DNA of 64,000 nucleotides. Origin: Fluviicola sp. (GTDB taxonomy: Bacteria > Bacteroidota > Bacteroidia > Flavobacteriales_D > Crocinitomicaceae). The notes under the pieces were generated by a model. The model worked only from the letters and a program-made list of their open reading frames with translations, was not told where the DNA came from and ran no database searches. Positions 17,577 through 26,982 of this stretch are shown piece after piece. Location of the stretch: assembly GCA_002734065.2 (NCBI GenBank), contig NVXU02000016.1, positions 25,999-89,998 on the forward strand, read 5' to 3'. The translations under genes were made by a program, and so were the position numbers. Position 1 is the first letter of the stretch. Every line of letters starts with the position of its first letter.

Positions 17577-18553
17577 AACACGCCCTGCACCTTCAAAACG
17601 ATAATCGTGATGTACGCCACATAGGAAGAAAACAAAATCACTCCTTTCAATCGTCCAATTTTCTTTCCGGTATAGAGAACGAGCAGTAAAAGCAAGGTAA
17701 TTCCTATCATCCAAAGCATGTCAAACTCAATCACTGATTGTGATACTTCTATAGGCTTTACCATGGACGTTAAACCAATAACGGCAAAGATGTTAAAGAT
17801 GTTAGAACCGATGAGGTTACCGATAGAGATGTCTGTTTCTTTTTTGAAGGCTGCCACGCAAGATGCAACGAGTTCTGGTGCCGAAGTTCCGAAAGCAACA
17901 ACAGTAACACCAATGATTACATCCTTGTTAGGGTTGGTTGCCAGAAGTTCATTGGCAATGGAAACGGCTCCCTTTACAAACCAATCAGCGCCAAAGTAAA
18001 GACCTACAAAACCGAGCGCTAAAAACAAGCCTGATTTCCAAAAAGCTTCTTCTTTGTATTCTTCAACTTCCTCGTTCGTCTTATTATTCTCTTTTTCCTT
18101 GCTTTTCGTTTCCTTTCTTGATTTTCGAATGACCCATGTAAGAAAAAAGATCAATACAGCGAACATGAACATACCTTCTACCAACGAAAACCATCCATCC
18201 AAAGCAAAAACGGACAATAATAATGTAGCGAATAACATCATCGGATAGTCGATTCTCTTCGTATTTCTATCCACAACAATCGGGAAAATCATCACGGTTA
18301 CTCCCAATACCAGCGCAATGTTTGCAATGTTAGAACCGATGACATTTCCGACAGCAATTCCAGGGTTGCCATTCAGTGCACTTTTTAAACTGACCAATAA
18401 TTCTGGCGCAGAAGTTCCAAATGCAACGACTGTCATACCAATTACCAGTGAAGAAATCTTCATTTTCTTAGAAAACCCAACGGCACCTCGCACAAGAAAC
18501 TCTCCTCCGAGAATAAGCACTGCGAGACCGAGAATAAGAATGAGGTAATCCAT
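17573..18553 (-). CDS. Calcium/sodium antiporter (CaCA family, YrbG-like)
   Basis: A 326-residue inner membrane exchanger with ten predicted helices in two inverted repeats. Each repeat carries the CaCA signature: GTSAPELLVS with GNVIGSNIANIALVLG, and GTSAPELVAS with GNLIGSNIFNIFAVIG. A charged Lys/Glu-rich cytoplasmic loop (about residues 145-170) joins the halves. Length and topology match YrbG-type K+-independent Na+/Ca2+ exchangers. Its stop codon lies in the last cassette of repeat locus 2. Confidence 0.92.
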   Translation of the reverse strand: MDYLILILGLAVLILGGEFLVRGAVGFSKKMKISSLVIGMTVVAFGTSAPELLVSLKSALNGNPGIAVGNVIGSNIANIALVLGVTVMIFPIVVDRNTKRIDYPMMLFATLLLSVFALDGWFSLVEGMFMFAVLIFFLTWVIRKSRKETKSKEKENNKTNEEVEEYKEEAFWKSGLFLALGFVGLYFGADWFVKGAVSIANELLATNPNKDVIIGVTVVAFGTSAPELVASCVAAFKKETDISIGNLIGSNIFNIFAVIGLTSMVKPIEVSQSVIEFDMLWMIGITLLLLLVLYTGKKIGRLKGVILFSSYVAYITIIVLKVQGVF

Positions 18554-18605
18554 GTAAATCTAGAATTTGAAAGCGAAGATAGTAAGATTTTGGAGATTGA
18601 CGTTG

Positions 18606-18831
18606 AAGCTGACTTCTGTTAGGATTATGGATTATGATGCCCATTGGTGTTAGGATTATGGATTATGAATTATGAAGTAGATATGTGTTAGGATTACGGT
18701 TGTCAAGCGCTAGTCGGGATATGGATTATGATGCGCATTGGTGTTAGGATTATGGAACACAATGGGCATCATAATCCATAATTCATAATCCTAACAGGAG
18801 TCAACTTCATAATTCTAACAAGAGTCAGCTT
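18606..18831. repeat. Inverted array of GTTAGGATTATGGATTATGA words
   Basis: Four imperfect copies of GTTAGGATTATGGATTATGA run along the plus strand from 18618, then inverted copies follow from about 18771. The perfect inner pair is 18629-18646 with 18760-18777 (18 bp). The outer pair is 18606-18622 with 18815-18831 (two mismatches). It fills most of the 308-base gap between two divergent genes. The layout is the same as the TTAGAC arrays but the word is different. Confidence 0.75.
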
Positions 18832-18838
18832 TAATCCC

Positions 18839-18846
18839 TATATTTG
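18839..18846 (+). promoter_or_regulatory. -7 box of the FKBP lipoprotein gene
   Basis: TATATTTG matches TAnnTTTG and lies 15 bases before the ATG at 18862. Because it overlaps the ATG-like frame opening at 18844, it decides for the later start. Confidence 0.6.
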
Positions 18847-18861
18847 TGTAAAATCAACACC

Positions 18862-19311
18862 ATGAAGTACTTTTTTGCCATTTTAGTCATTGCCGTTTCG
18901 TTTTCTTGCAAGAAGAAGAAAGTAGAAAAACAAGCAGAAACAGATGAAGCCATCATTGTTCAATACATCAGTGACAATAATTTAACGGCGACAGCCACAG
19001 GTACAGGTTTATACTATACCATAGATGTGGTTGGCAGTGGAGCAAGTCCAAATGTTAATTCGGATGTGATAGTGGCTTACCAAGGTTATTACACCGACGG
19101 AACCATTTTTGACGAAAGTTTGCAGACAGGTATTGAATTTAATTTACAAGGAGTCATTCAAGGCTGGACGGAGGGTATTCCTTATTTCAGAGTTGGTGGA
19201 AGCGGCAAGTTGCTGATTCCTTCTGCACTGGCGTATGGAACGCAAGGAAGCGGTTCTGTACCTCCGAACAGTGTATTGATCTTTAACATTGACTTGATAG
19301 AGGTTTTGTAG
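18862..19311 (+). CDS. FKBP-type peptidyl-prolyl cis-trans isomerase lipoprotein
   Basis: Folding helper that isomerises X-Pro bonds outside the cytoplasm. A lipobox (AVSFSC, Cys16) marks it as a lipoprotein. A Lys-rich spacer follows, then one FKBP domain (about 55-149) with VIVAYQGYYTDGTIFDES, the GVIQGWTEGIPYFRVGGSGKLLIPS pattern (only landmarks given), and LAYGTQGSGSVPPNSVLIFNIDLIEV. The active-site aromatic and Asp positions look intact. It is a single-gene unit. Confidence 0.9.
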   Translation: MKYFFAILVIAVSFSCKKKKVEKQAETDEAIIVQYISDNNLTATATGTGLYYTIDVVGSGASPNVNSDVIVAYQGYYTDGTIFDESLQTGIEFNLQGVIQGWTEGIPYFRVGGSGKLLIPSALAYGTQGSGSVPPNSVLIFNIDLIEVL

Positions 19312-19318
19312 GGTTACA

Positions 19319-20893
19319 TCACCGAATTAGTATCAACTTACCTGTTTCTGAGTTCAACTCACGATCAAAGACCTTGTAATAATAAACGCCTTGTCCATTC
19401 TTGGATAAATCAATTTTAGAAATGCCTGTTGGTAGAATGCCTGAATGGACTTCTTGCCCCGAACTTGCATATATTCTAACTTGATATTCTGAATTCGATA
19501 AATTCTCAAAATGAAAAAGACCACTCGAAGAGTTTGGATAGATAGAAACCGAAATTTTATTCTCATTCTCTTCTAAACCGGAGTAAAATGTTACACAACC
19601 ACTCTCTGAAATGTAAATATTTTGGTTTAAAATTTCAATAGCAACGGGTAAGTTCAACACAAAACCGCTATCTATGTAAGAGCTTGAATTAATGACGTGT
19701 GGTTCGGGAAACATTGAGAAGTTTGAGGTGAAATTCTCTACACAACTAAAAGCATTAAAATTAGAATCCATTTTCATAATAGCAAAATGGTCTTGTGGTA
19801 TGTGATTGGCTTTAATACCATAAATTGGTCCATTTCCAATAGCATAATAGTTGCTTTTATCAGTAATGAGATTGGCTCCTTGAAAGTACATCATTTTCAA
19901 AAATTGAGCGTTCCCAGAAGCGTTAAGTTTATATACATAAGATCCAAAATAATCACCCAGCAAGAAGACAATACTACTGTCTTTGTCAATAGAGATAGAA
20001 TTGCTCACTTTCCAATTGGGGTTGGTCCATGCCTGTTGTGACGTAAATTGGAATGCACCCATTTGATTCCACAAAACGGTCCATGAGGTATCTGATTTCA
20101 TTACATTCACCCTATACTCACCAAATTTTCTATTCAAGAATACGAGTTGGTCAAATTTCAAGGCAACATCGATTGTAAAAATGCTATCCAGTTCTTGCGC
20201 CCAAACATAATCTCCATTTGCATTTAATTTCAGAATCTCTGTGCCAGTCTCATTGCTAGAAACAGAATAGATATTTCCGTCAGAATCATGCAGGGTCTTG
20301 ATAAGTTCAATAGTCGATGAACTTTGGTATGATTTCGTCCAAAGAGTGTCTCCTGTATTATTCAACTTAACAAAGGAGATAAATCCTAAACCGTTGGTCC
20401 ACGAGAGAATGCTTGTAGAATCAGCGTGTTCACTCACAGAGGTTTTAATAGTAGATGTACCTGAGTTATTCTCAAACGATTTTACCCAAATAGTATCCCC
20501 CAACTGATTAACCTTCATCCAAACAGGAATTGTGTCAATATTATTGCTATTTCTTACCGAAATGATGTAATTAGAATCTACTGTGTTTATAAAATCATCG
20601 GTGTAAAGTCGAAAAGTAGTATCTGCAGAATTGTCTCTGTAATACTGCTGTGAAAGAACCTCGCCAAGGGAATCAATGTTCAAGAAGACCAAAACCCCAT
20701 AAACATAGTCCCACGAGAGAATATCTGAATTTGCCATTGCAGCGACTCCTTTATTTCTATTTGCTGCCAGATGTGTACCTGTCGAGTTGGTATTTGTGTA
20801 GTAAACTTTAGTGAACAAAGAATCTTGTCCATGAATGAATTGTCCTAAAAAAAGAAATACAAGCAGTAGTAGTAGTAGTTGTCTTGAATTCAT
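19319..20893 (-). CDS. T9SS type A sorting domain-containing secreted protein
   Basis: A 524-residue secreted protein. It has an N-terminal signal peptide ending near LGQFIHGQ, a middle of repeated WxK/SxD-type blades (DTIWVKSFENN, DTLWTKSYQSS, DYVWAQELDS) suggesting a beta-propeller, and a C-terminal T9SS sorting domain (about 448-524: VSIYPNSSSGLFHFEN..GQGVYYYKVFD). T9SS removes this tail and anchors or releases the cargo. The ligand is unknown. It ends 7 bases from the convergent FKBP gene. Confidence 0.85.
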   Translation of the reverse strand: MNSRQLLLLLLVFLFLGQFIHGQDSLFTKVYYTNTNSTGTHLAANRNKGVAAMANSDILSWDYVYGVLVFLNIDSLGEVLSQQYYRDNSADTTFRLYTDDFINTVDSNYIISVRNSNNIDTIPVWMKVNQLGDTIWVKSFENNSGTSTIKTSVSEHADSTSILSWTNGLGFISFVKLNNTGDTLWTKSYQSSSTIELIKTLHDSDGNIYSVSSNETGTEILKLNANGDYVWAQELDSIFTIDVALKFDQLVFLNRKFGEYRVNVMKSDTSWTVLWNQMGAFQFTSQQAWTNPNWKVSNSISIDKDSSIVFLLGDYFGSYVYKLNASGNAQFLKMMYFQGANLITDKSNYYAIGNGPIYGIKANHIPQDHFAIMKMDSNFNAFSCVENFTSNFSMFPEPHVINSSSYIDSGFVLNLPVAIEILNQNIYISESGCVTFYSGLEENENKISVSIYPNSSSGLFHFENLSNSEYQVRIYASSGQEVHSGILPTGISKIDLSKNGQGVYYYKVFDRELNSETGKLILIR

Positions 20894-21028
20894 AGCAATT
20901 TGTTTTCTATAAATATAACGAAAATAAGGGAAGTTTGGTTGGGGAAATTGCTGATTCCTTATGCCTTGTCGTGTGGGACGTAAGAAAGTGGTTTCAATGA
21001 TAATTTTAAAAATAATTTTTGCTTAAAA

Positions 21029-21058
21029 AAAATGGCCTCGATTTCTCGAAGCCATTTT
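21029..21058 (-). terminator. Terminator after pnp
   Basis: AAAATGGC (21029-21036) pairs with GCCATTTT (21051-21058), with an inner TCGA..TCGA stem. On the minus strand the hairpin is followed by a run of T (A-run 21025-21032 on the plus strand). Confidence 0.75.
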
Positions 21059-21080
21059 ACTTTATATAAACTAATTAATC

Positions 21081-23213
21081 TTAACCTTCTGTTGTTTCTG
21101 GTTTTGGCAAAAGAACCTTTCTTGAAAGTTTCCACTTTCTTGTCTTAGGATCTCTACTTACTACCTTAAACTTAACAACATCTCCTTCCTTACAAACGTC
21201 TTCCATCTTTGTGATGCGCTCGTGAGCAAATTCAGAAATGTGAATCAATCCGTCTGTTCCTGGAAGAATCTCAACGAACACTCCATAAGCTTGAAGTGAC
21301 TTGATTTTTCCTTCGTACTCTGCTCCTTCTTCCACAATTGGAGGGAAAGCAATTTGACGAATAGTCGTAACCGCATTGTTCATGTCATCTGCATTGTTAG
21401 ACATAATCTGAACGCGTCCTTCACCATTTTCTTGTTCTTCAATAGTGATTGTTGTATTCGTGTCTTTTTGCAACTGTTGGATGATTTTCCCACCAGGTCC
21501 GATGATTGCTCCAATCATATCATTCGGCACGTTAAATGCTTCGATACGCGGAGTTTGTGGTTTCAATTCTGCATTTGGCTTCGCAAGTGTTTCCGTAATC
21601 TTATCTAAGATGTGTAAACGTCCAACTTTTGCTTGATCCAATGCTTTTTCCAAAATCTCGTAAGGCAAACCATCTACTTTAATGTCCATTTGACAAGCAG
21701 TGATTCCTTTTGCAGTTCCAGTTACTTTGAAATCCATATCTCCTAAGTGATCTTCATCTCCAAGAATGTCAGAAAGAACGCAGAAATTACCTTCTCCAGC
21801 AATTAATCCCATTGCGATACCAGAAACTGGCGCTTTGATTTGGATACCTCCATCCATCAATGCTAAAGTACCTGCACAAACAGTTGCCATAGAAGAAGAA
21901 CCATTCGATTCTAATATCTCAGAAACCAATCTGATTGTGTATGAATTATCGTCTGGAAGAACTGGCTTCAATGCTCTCAATGCCAAGTTACCGTGACCGA
22001 TTTCTCTACGAGAAGTACCTCTAATTGGTCTTGCTTCTCCTGTTGAGAATGGAGGGAAATTGTAGTGCAACATGAAAGACTCCTTACCATTGTAGGTAAC
22101 ATCATCAATCATTTGCTCGTCCATTTTACCACCCAATGTCAATGACATTAATGATTGTGTTTCTCCACGTGTAAAGATTGCAGAACCGTGAGCTGTTGGC
22201 AAGTAATCAACTTCTGCCCAGATAGGACGAACTTCATCAAACTTACGACCATCCAAACGAATACCGTCTTCTAACATTGTATCTCTAACCGCTTTTTTCA
22301 TTGCTGCTTTGAAGTAAACAGAAATGTACTTTCCTGTTTCTGCCAATTCATCTTCAGACAATGAAGCGATGTATTCTTCTTTTACTGCTCCAAAAAGCTC
22401 AGCTCTTTTTGACTTATCAGCCAAACCTTGCTTTGCCACCGCACGACATTTGTCATAAGCGAATGCCATTACTTTCTCACGAACTTCATCGTTGTGCTCT
22501 TCATGAGAATACTCTCTCTTAGGAGAAGTCGTTGGAATCTCTTTTGCTAAATCCAATTGGAATTGGCATTGTTTCTTAATGGATTCGTGTGCAATTTTAA
22601 TTACATCTACCAATTCACCTTCAGAAACTTCTAACATTTCACCTTCTACCATTACGATATTATCAATCGTACCAGCAATCATGCAATCCATGTCAGAATC
22701 TGCCATTTCCTCCAAAGTTGGATTGATAACAAATTCTCCGTTAACTCTTGCAACTCTTACCTCAGACATTGGTCCTCCAAAAGGGATGTCAGAAACGGCA
22801 ATTGCACAAGATGCTGCGAAACCAGCTAATGCATCAGGACTGTTTACACCATCGTAAGCAATCAATTGCATCATTAACTGAACTTCTGCGTGATAATCAC
22901 TTGGAAAAAGAGGTCTTAATGCTCTATCTACAATTCTCATCACTAGGATTTCTCTTTCCGAAGGACGTGCCTCTCTTCTAAAGAAACCACCTGGAATTCT
23001 TCCATCCGCTGCGAATTTTTCTTTGTAATCTACTGTCAAAGGAAGGAAATCTACTCCTTCTCTTGCATCTCTATTAGCAACCACTGTTGCTAAAATCATC
23101 GTGTCGCCCATTCGTAACACTACTGCACCGTCTGCTTGCTTTGCAAGTTTTCCGGTTTCTATGGAGATTTCTTTACCTCCGATAGTGATGGACCTTGTTA
23201 TTCCTATATTCAT
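21081..23213 (-). CDS. pnp: Polyribonucleotide nucleotidyltransferase
   Basis: Phosphorolytic 3'-5' exoribonuclease of the RNA degradosome. The order is: first RNase PH-like domain (about 10-215), helical linker, second catalytic RNase PH domain ([46 protein letters not shown]), KH domain with the [11 protein letters not shown] loop (about 557), and S1 domain ([18 protein letters not shown], about 625-700). Length (710) is normal. It lies downstream of rpsO, as in many bacteria, but a terminator and repeat locus 3 lie between them. Confidence 0.97.
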   Translation of the reverse strand: MNIGITRSITIGGKEISIETGKLAKQADGAVVLRMGDTMILATVVANRDAREGVDFLPLTVDYKEKFAADGRIPGGFFRREARPSEREILVMRIVDRALRPLFPSDYHAEVQLMMQLIAYDGVNSPDALAGFAASCAIAVSDIPFGGPMSEVRVARVNGEFVINPTLEEMADSDMDCMIAGTIDNIVMVEGEMLEVSEGELVDVIKIAHESIKKQCQFQLDLAKEIPTTSPKREYSHEEHNDEVREKVMAFAYDKCRAVAKQGLADKSKRAELFGAVKEEYIASLSEDELAETGKYISVYFKAAMKKAVRDTMLEDGIRLDGRKFDEVRPIWAEVDYLPTAHGSAIFTRGETQSLMSLTLGGKMDEQMIDDVTYNGKESFMLHYNFPPFSTGEARPIRGTSRREIGHGNLALRALKPVLPDDNSYTIRLVSEILESNGSSSMATVCAGTLALMDGGIQIKAPVSGIAMGLIAGEGNFCVLSDILGDEDHLGDMDFKVTGTAKGITACQMDIKVDGLPYEILEKALDQAKVGRLHILDKITETLAKPNAELKPQTPRIEAFNVPNDMIGAIIGPGGKIIQQLQKDTNTTITIEEQENGEGRVQIMSNNADDMNNAVTTIRQIAFPPIVEEGAEYEGKIKSLQAYGVFVEILPGTDGLIHISEFAHERITKMEDVCKEGDVVKFKVVSRDPKTRKWKLSRKVLLPKPETTEG

Positions 23214-23234
23214 ATTTATTTGTTTACTTTTTTG

Positions 23235-23358
23235 TTAGACCGTTCGCGTTGCTCACTTTTTAGATTCGTTTGCTTTGCAAACTCTTTAGACTCGTTCGCT
23301 GCGCTCTCTGTTAGATACGTAAGCAAGCTTGCTTTAAACTAAACCTCGCTTCGGTCAT
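23235..23358. repeat. TTAGAC cassette array, locus 3 (single arm, rpsO-pnp gap)
   Basis: Four cassettes separated by TTAGAC/TTAGAT start at 23235. They include words seen at the other loci (GTTCGCTGCG, GCGCTCTCTGTTAGATACG) and self-folding words GTTTGCTTTGCAAAC and AAGCAAGCTTGCTT. There is no inverted second arm, so this looks like a half element. It lies between the pnp start and the rpsO terminator. Confidence 0.7.
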
Positions 23359-23374
23359 TTGTTTTTATAAAGAA

Positions 23375-23402
23375 GGGCAGTCGAATTATTATTCGATTGC
23401 CC
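23375..23402 (-). terminator. Terminator-like hairpin after rpsO
   Basis: GGGCAGTCGAAT (23375-23386) and ATTCGATTGCCC (23391-23402) form a 12-bp stem with one mismatch and a 4-base loop. On the minus strand it lies just after the rpsO stop; the following T tract is weak (TTCTTTATAAAAAC). It may end rpsO transcripts or be an RNA-processing site. Confidence 0.6.
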
Positions 23403-23430
23403 CCCAATTTTGTTTATATGTTAAAGAAGA

Positions 23431-23700
23431 TTAACGACGTAATCCTAATTCTTTAACGATTGCTCTGTATCTTTCGATATCTTTCTTTGTCAAGTAATCC
23501 AATAAGCTTCTACGCTTACCTACTAATAATTGCAGTGCTCTTTGGGTTGCATAATCCTTACGGTTTTTCTTTAAATGCTCCGTTAAGTGATTAATTCTGT
23601 AAGAGAATAATGCAATTTGTCCTTCTGCAGAACCTGTGTTTTCTTTAGAACCTCCGTGTTTCTTGAAGAGATCTGTTTTTGATTTTGAATCTAAGTACAT
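23431..23700 (-). CDS. rpsO: 30S ribosomal protein S15
   Basis: An 89-residue primary 16S rRNA binding protein. It has the whole S15 signature: NTGSAEGQIALFSYRINHLTEHLK (landmark only), then DYATQRALQLLVGKRRSLLDYL and the C-terminal RYRAIVKELGLRR. Length is exact for the family. It is followed by a hairpin and then pnp on the same strand. Confidence 0.98.
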   Translation of the reverse strand: MYLDSKSKTDLFKKHGGSKENTGSAEGQIALFSYRINHLTEHLKKNRKDYATQRALQLLVGKRRSLLDYLTKKDIERYRAIVKELGLRR

Positions 23701-23756
23701 TCGAATATTTATTTAAATAATTTTTATGTAGTCGTGTTTCGACGGGGGCAAAGATA

Positions 23757-23878
23757 GAAAATTAATAATTAATAATTGACAATTAGTAATTATTAATTAA
23801 TAGAGCCTTCGAGTATTCGATTGTTGGAGCTTTCGAACGCTCCAAAACTCCAATGCTCTAACGCTCTAACGCTCTAAG
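23757..23878. repeat. Short inverted repeats between accD and rpsO
   Basis: Two simple folded parts. An AT-rich palindromic stretch (about 23759-23802) is made of ATTAATAATT-type words in both orientations. Then TTGGAGC-TTTCGAAC-GCTCCAA (23824-23845) forms a 7-bp hairpin, followed by three GCTCTAAC words up to the accD stop codon. There is no gene here. It again shows short tandem words with inverted partners. Confidence 0.55.
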
Positions 23879-24724
23879 TTACGATTTAAACAACTTCAAC
23901 GATAACGCCAACGTTTCCTTCAACTTAGGACGTTCAACGATGTAATCTAAAAATCCGTGCTCAAAAACAAATTCTGAGGTCTGGAATCCGTCTGGTAAGT
24001 CGCGACCAATTGTTTCTCTGACCACTCGAGGACCTGCAAAGGCAATCAATGCGTCTGGTTCTGCGATATTAATGTCTCCCAACATAGCAAAAGAAGCGGT
24101 TACCCCTCCTGTTGTTGGATCGGTTAAGAAAGAAATGTAAGGCAATCCTGCTTCTGCTAATTGACCGAGTTTTCCTGAAACTTTTGCCATTTGCATTAAC
24201 GAAAGTCCTGCTTCCATCATTCTTGCTCCACCAGATTTAGAAATAATCATAAACGGACATTTCTTTTTGATAGAAGCATCAATTGCACGGGCAATTTTCT
24301 CTCCCATTACAGACCCCATTGATCCTCCAATAAATGAAAAATCCATCGCTGCAATGATTAAATCTTCTCCATCAACCTTGCCTTGTGCAGTTCTGATAGC
24401 ATCTTTCAAGCCTGTTTTCTCCTGAGAAGCTTTTACACGGTCTGTGTATTTTTTCGTGTCCTCGAATTTCAGAGGATCCCCAGAAATCAACTTAGGATTC
24501 AATTCTCTGAACTTTCCTTCATCAAAAATGATGTCGAAATATTCTGCAGAACCTATTCTCTCGTGATGATTGCAACGATCACATACGTAAAAGTTGTTTT
24601 TCAAATCGTCCGATGCAAAAATAGTCTTGCAATTGGAACATTTCTGCCACAAGCCTTCTGGCGTTTCTTTTTTTTCTTTTGTAGAGGTTGTAATTCCCTC
24701 TTTATCTCTTTTAAACCAACTCAT
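23879..24724 (-). CDS. accD: Acetyl-CoA carboxylase carboxyltransferase subunit beta
   Basis: Beta subunit of the carboxyltransferase that makes malonyl-CoA, the first step in fatty acid synthesis. The N-terminal zinc ribbon has Cys29, Cys32, Cys48 and Cys51. The crotonase-like fold follows with the oxyanion-hole [12 protein letters not shown] and [18 protein letters not shown], then [17 protein letters not shown] and [13 protein letters not shown]. Length 281 is normal. It starts 23 bases after fbaA on the same strand, suggesting a shared transcript. Confidence 0.97.
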   Translation of the reverse strand: MSWFKRDKEGITTSTKEKKETPEGLWQKCSNCKTIFASDDLKNNFYVCDRCNHHERIGSAEYFDIIFDEGKFRELNPKLISGDPLKFEDTKKYTDRVKASQEKTGLKDAIRTAQGKVDGEDLIIAAMDFSFIGGSMGSVMGEKIARAIDASIKKKCPFMIISKSGGARMMEAGLSLMQMAKVSGKLGQLAEAGLPYISFLTDPTTGGVTASFAMLGDINIAEPDALIAFAGPRVVRETIGRDLPDGFQTSEFVFEHGFLDYIVERPKLKETLALSLKLFKS

Positions 24725-24747
24725 TTATTGCTTTATTTAAATCTTTT

Positions 24748-25821
24748 TTATTTTGCTAATGTATTGATGTTATTCAAGTCAGAAAATGCTCTTTCCAATC
24801 GTTTGATGAAAGTCATTTCGCCTTCTCGCAACCATTTTCTTGGGTCATAATACTTCTTATTTGGAAGCTCTTCTCCTTCTGGATTTCCGATTTGCGTTCT
24901 CAAATAAGCAATTTTATCATAAATGTAATCACGACAACCTTCTGTAAAAGCAAACTGTAAATCTGTGTCAATGTTCATTTTTATAACACCGTAACCAATT
25001 GCTTCTCTAATTTCTTCTAGCGTAGAACCTGAACCTCCATGAAAAACAAAATCAACTGGATTTTCACCTGTTGAGAATTTTTCTTCGATGTGTTTTTGAG
25101 AATTATCCAATATTTTTGGTGTCAATTGCACGTTTCCAGGCTTGTAAACACCGTGAACGTTTCCAAAAGAAGCTGCAATTGTAAATTGCGAACTTACTTT
25201 CAGTAATTCTTCATAAGCATAGGCAACTTCTGAAGGTTGCGTATATAATTTGGAAGAATCAATGTCCGTATTATCAACGCCATCCTCTTCTCCGCCAGTA
25301 ATTCCCAATTCTATTTCCAAGGTCATTCCCATCTTGCTCATTCTTTCTAAATAAGTTTTGCAAGTGGCAATATTCTCTTCCAAAGGTTCTTCAGAAAGGT
25401 CTATCATGTGCGAAGAATACAATGATTTTCCAGTTTCAGCGAAGAATTTCTCACTGGCATCTAAAAGACCATCTATCCAAGGTAATAACTTTTTTGCGGC
25501 ATGATCTGTGTGAAGAATCACTGTTGCACCGTACAATTCTGCTAAATCGTGAATGTGTTTTGCGCCCGACACTGCTCCTGCAATACTTGCTTCAAAATTG
25601 TCATTCATCAATCCTTTACCAGCATAATACTGTGCTCCTCCGTTAGAGAATTGAATAATCACTGGAGAATTCATCATGGAAGCTGCTTCCATCACTGCAT
25701 TGACAGTGCTCGTTGTGGTAACATTCACAGCAGGAAGTGCATACCCGTTTTTTTTCGCATGTTGAAAAATTCTCTGAACATCCTCTCCTGTGGCAACGCC
25801 TGACTTAATTCCGTGACTCAT
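24748..25821 (-). CDS. fbaA: Class II fructose-bisphosphate aldolase
   Basis: Zinc-dependent aldolase of glycolysis and gluconeogenesis. VILHTDHAAKK contains the catalytic-type Asp106 and zinc ligand His107. VHGVYKPGNV and FHGGSGST supply the other zinc and phosphate-loop residues, and GGEEDGVDN is the flexible loop of the E. coli-type (class IIA) enzymes. Length 357 agrees. It is first in a minus-strand pair with accD. Confidence 0.96.
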   Translation of the reverse strand: MSHGIKSGVATGEDVQRIFQHAKKNGYALPAVNVTTTSTVNAVMEAASMMNSPVIIQFSNGGAQYYAGKGLMNDNFEASIAGAVSGAKHIHDLAELYGATVILHTDHAAKKLLPWIDGLLDASEKFFAETGKSLYSSHMIDLSEEPLEENIATCKTYLERMSKMGMTLEIELGITGGEEDGVDNTDIDSSKLYTQPSEVAYAYEELLKVSSQFTIAASFGNVHGVYKPGNVQLTPKILDNSQKHIEEKFSTGENPVDFVFHGGSGSTLEEIREAIGYGVIKMNIDTDLQFAFTEGCRDYIYDKIAYLRTQIGNPEGEELPNKKYYDPRKWLREGEMTFIKRLERAFSDLNNINTLAK

Positions 25822-25887
25822 TCTTCTAATTTTATAAATTCAGTTGACAAAGATAGTTAATTAATGAAGAATTAAAAACCTGTCTGC

Positions 25888-26046
25888 GACAAGCAGGCGA
25901 AGAATGAAAAATTAATAGGTCGGTGTCATAACTCTCATCAACTTGCATGAACATTTTAATCTCCGCATATTTTGCGGTGAATAGAATTGTTGTCTGAATT
26001 GGTAGTGTTTTTTTTTGTATATTTGGGTTGAAATCAAGACCACGCG
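25888..26046 (+). repeat. Direct repeat copy 1 (promoter-bearing)
   Basis: A ~159-base segment that recurs at 26575-26734 with only scattered differences, mainly around 25921-25932 and 25985-25989. It contains a small hairpin (CCGCA..TGCGG, about 25963-25977) and a TATATTTG box (26018-26025) after a T-run, so it probably drives the 26096 gene. Upstream, 25822-25887 is AT-rich with nothing recognisable. Confidence 0.8.
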
Positions 26047-26095
26047 AAAGGTTTGTGTGGGAGGTTGGGGCTAAAATTAATCCAAATAGAGAGAA

Positions 26096-26509
26096 ATGAA
26101 ATTAAAACTATTTTTTATAGTTCTGCTGATCTCACTTTTTTCTTGCGAAAAAAACAAAGTGGAGGACTTTCTATCTAGATCTTGGATAATAAAATCAATC
26201 AATTATAATAATCAAGAGCAAAAATATGGAGGAAGTTTATTTTTAGTTAATATGATTAGTTTTGAAGCTGACCATACCTGTATTTTGCCTAGTATAATAG
26301 GGAATGTGAATTTTAACGACGACTATGGCGAATGGGAGCTATATCAAAAAAATAATAAATACTATTTGAGATTGTTTAATTGCGTTGAGTCCTTTTATAA
26401 TGATATTTTTGAATTGCAAATAATTAATGATTCAACCGTGAAAGAGTTAATAATAGTTTCCGCCAAAAAGAAATTGAAAATTAGGTGTTTAGGGATTGAT
26501 ATGATTTAG
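26096..26509 (+). CDS. Small hypothetical lipoprotein
   Basis: A 137-residue protein with a lipobox (LLISLFSC, Cys17). The body (SRSWIIKSINYNNQEQKYGG, FEADHTCILPS, GEWELYQKNNKYYLRLF) follows the lipocalin-like pattern common in small Bacteroidota lipoproteins. Function is unknown. It lies between the two copies of the 159-base repeat. Short inverted sequences also flank it (GCGAAAGGTT at 26044-26053 and AACCTTTCGC at 26538-26547). This suggests a mobile or recombining cassette, possibly linked to the toxin-like remnant downstream. Confidence 0.65.
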   Translation: MKLKLFFIVLLISLFSCEKNKVEDFLSRSWIIKSINYNNQEQKYGGSLFLVNMISFEADHTCILPSIIGNVNFNDDYGEWELYQKNNKYYLRLFNCVESFYNDIFELQIINDSTVKELIIVSAKKKLKIRCLGIDMI

Positions 26510-26574
26510 GCTAGTTTACCCCCCAAGATGCCATGCGAACCTTTCGCCTTGCCTTAAATTTCCAAACACACCCC

Positions 26575-26734
26575 GACAAGCAAACGAAGAATGAAAAATT
26601 AATAGGTCAGGCACGAAAGTTCTCATCAACTTGCATGAACATTTTAATCTCCGCATATTTTGCGGTGAATAAGGTTATTGTCTGAATTGGTAGTGTTTTT
26701 TTTTGTATATTTGGGTTGGAATCAAGAACACGCG
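26575..26734 (+). repeat. Direct repeat copy 2 (promoter-bearing)
   Basis: Second copy of the 25888-26046 segment, including the CCGCA..TGCGG hairpin and a TATATTTG box (26706-26713). Its 3' end runs directly into the frame of the toxin-like fragment, which therefore lost its natural start. The 26510-26574 spacer holds only the inverted AACCTTTCGC motif. Confidence 0.8.
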
Positions 26735-26982
26735 GAAAATATCTAAAAAAAAGTTATAATAGTGATTTAGATTTTGGAATTTTCCACAAAGGTAAGTCTG
26801 TCACTAAAAATGGCCATCATAGTTTAATAGAGATAATGCAAGATGGGAAGATATACGTTTATGACAACCTAAATCCTTCAGGAATGTTGAAAACTGATTA
26901 TATACAAACTCTTGAGATTAGTGTTGGGACCAAACTGTATTCTAAGGAAGCAGCTTATGATTTATTTAAAAAATCAGAATGA
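26716..26982 (+). pseudogene. C-terminal fragment resembling a papain-fold polymorphic toxin
   Basis: An open frame of 88 codons from a TTG inside repeat copy 2; only codons after about 26740 look like real protein. SVTKNGHHSLIEI..GKIYVYDNLNPSG resembles the His and Asp half of papain-fold toxin domains at the ends of Rhs or other polymorphic toxins. No catalytic Cys is present, so the N-terminal part is missing and the fragment is probably inactive. The toxin assignment is from memory of the family pattern. It overlaps the next ORF by 4 bases, as toxin and immunity genes often do. Confidence 0.4.
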
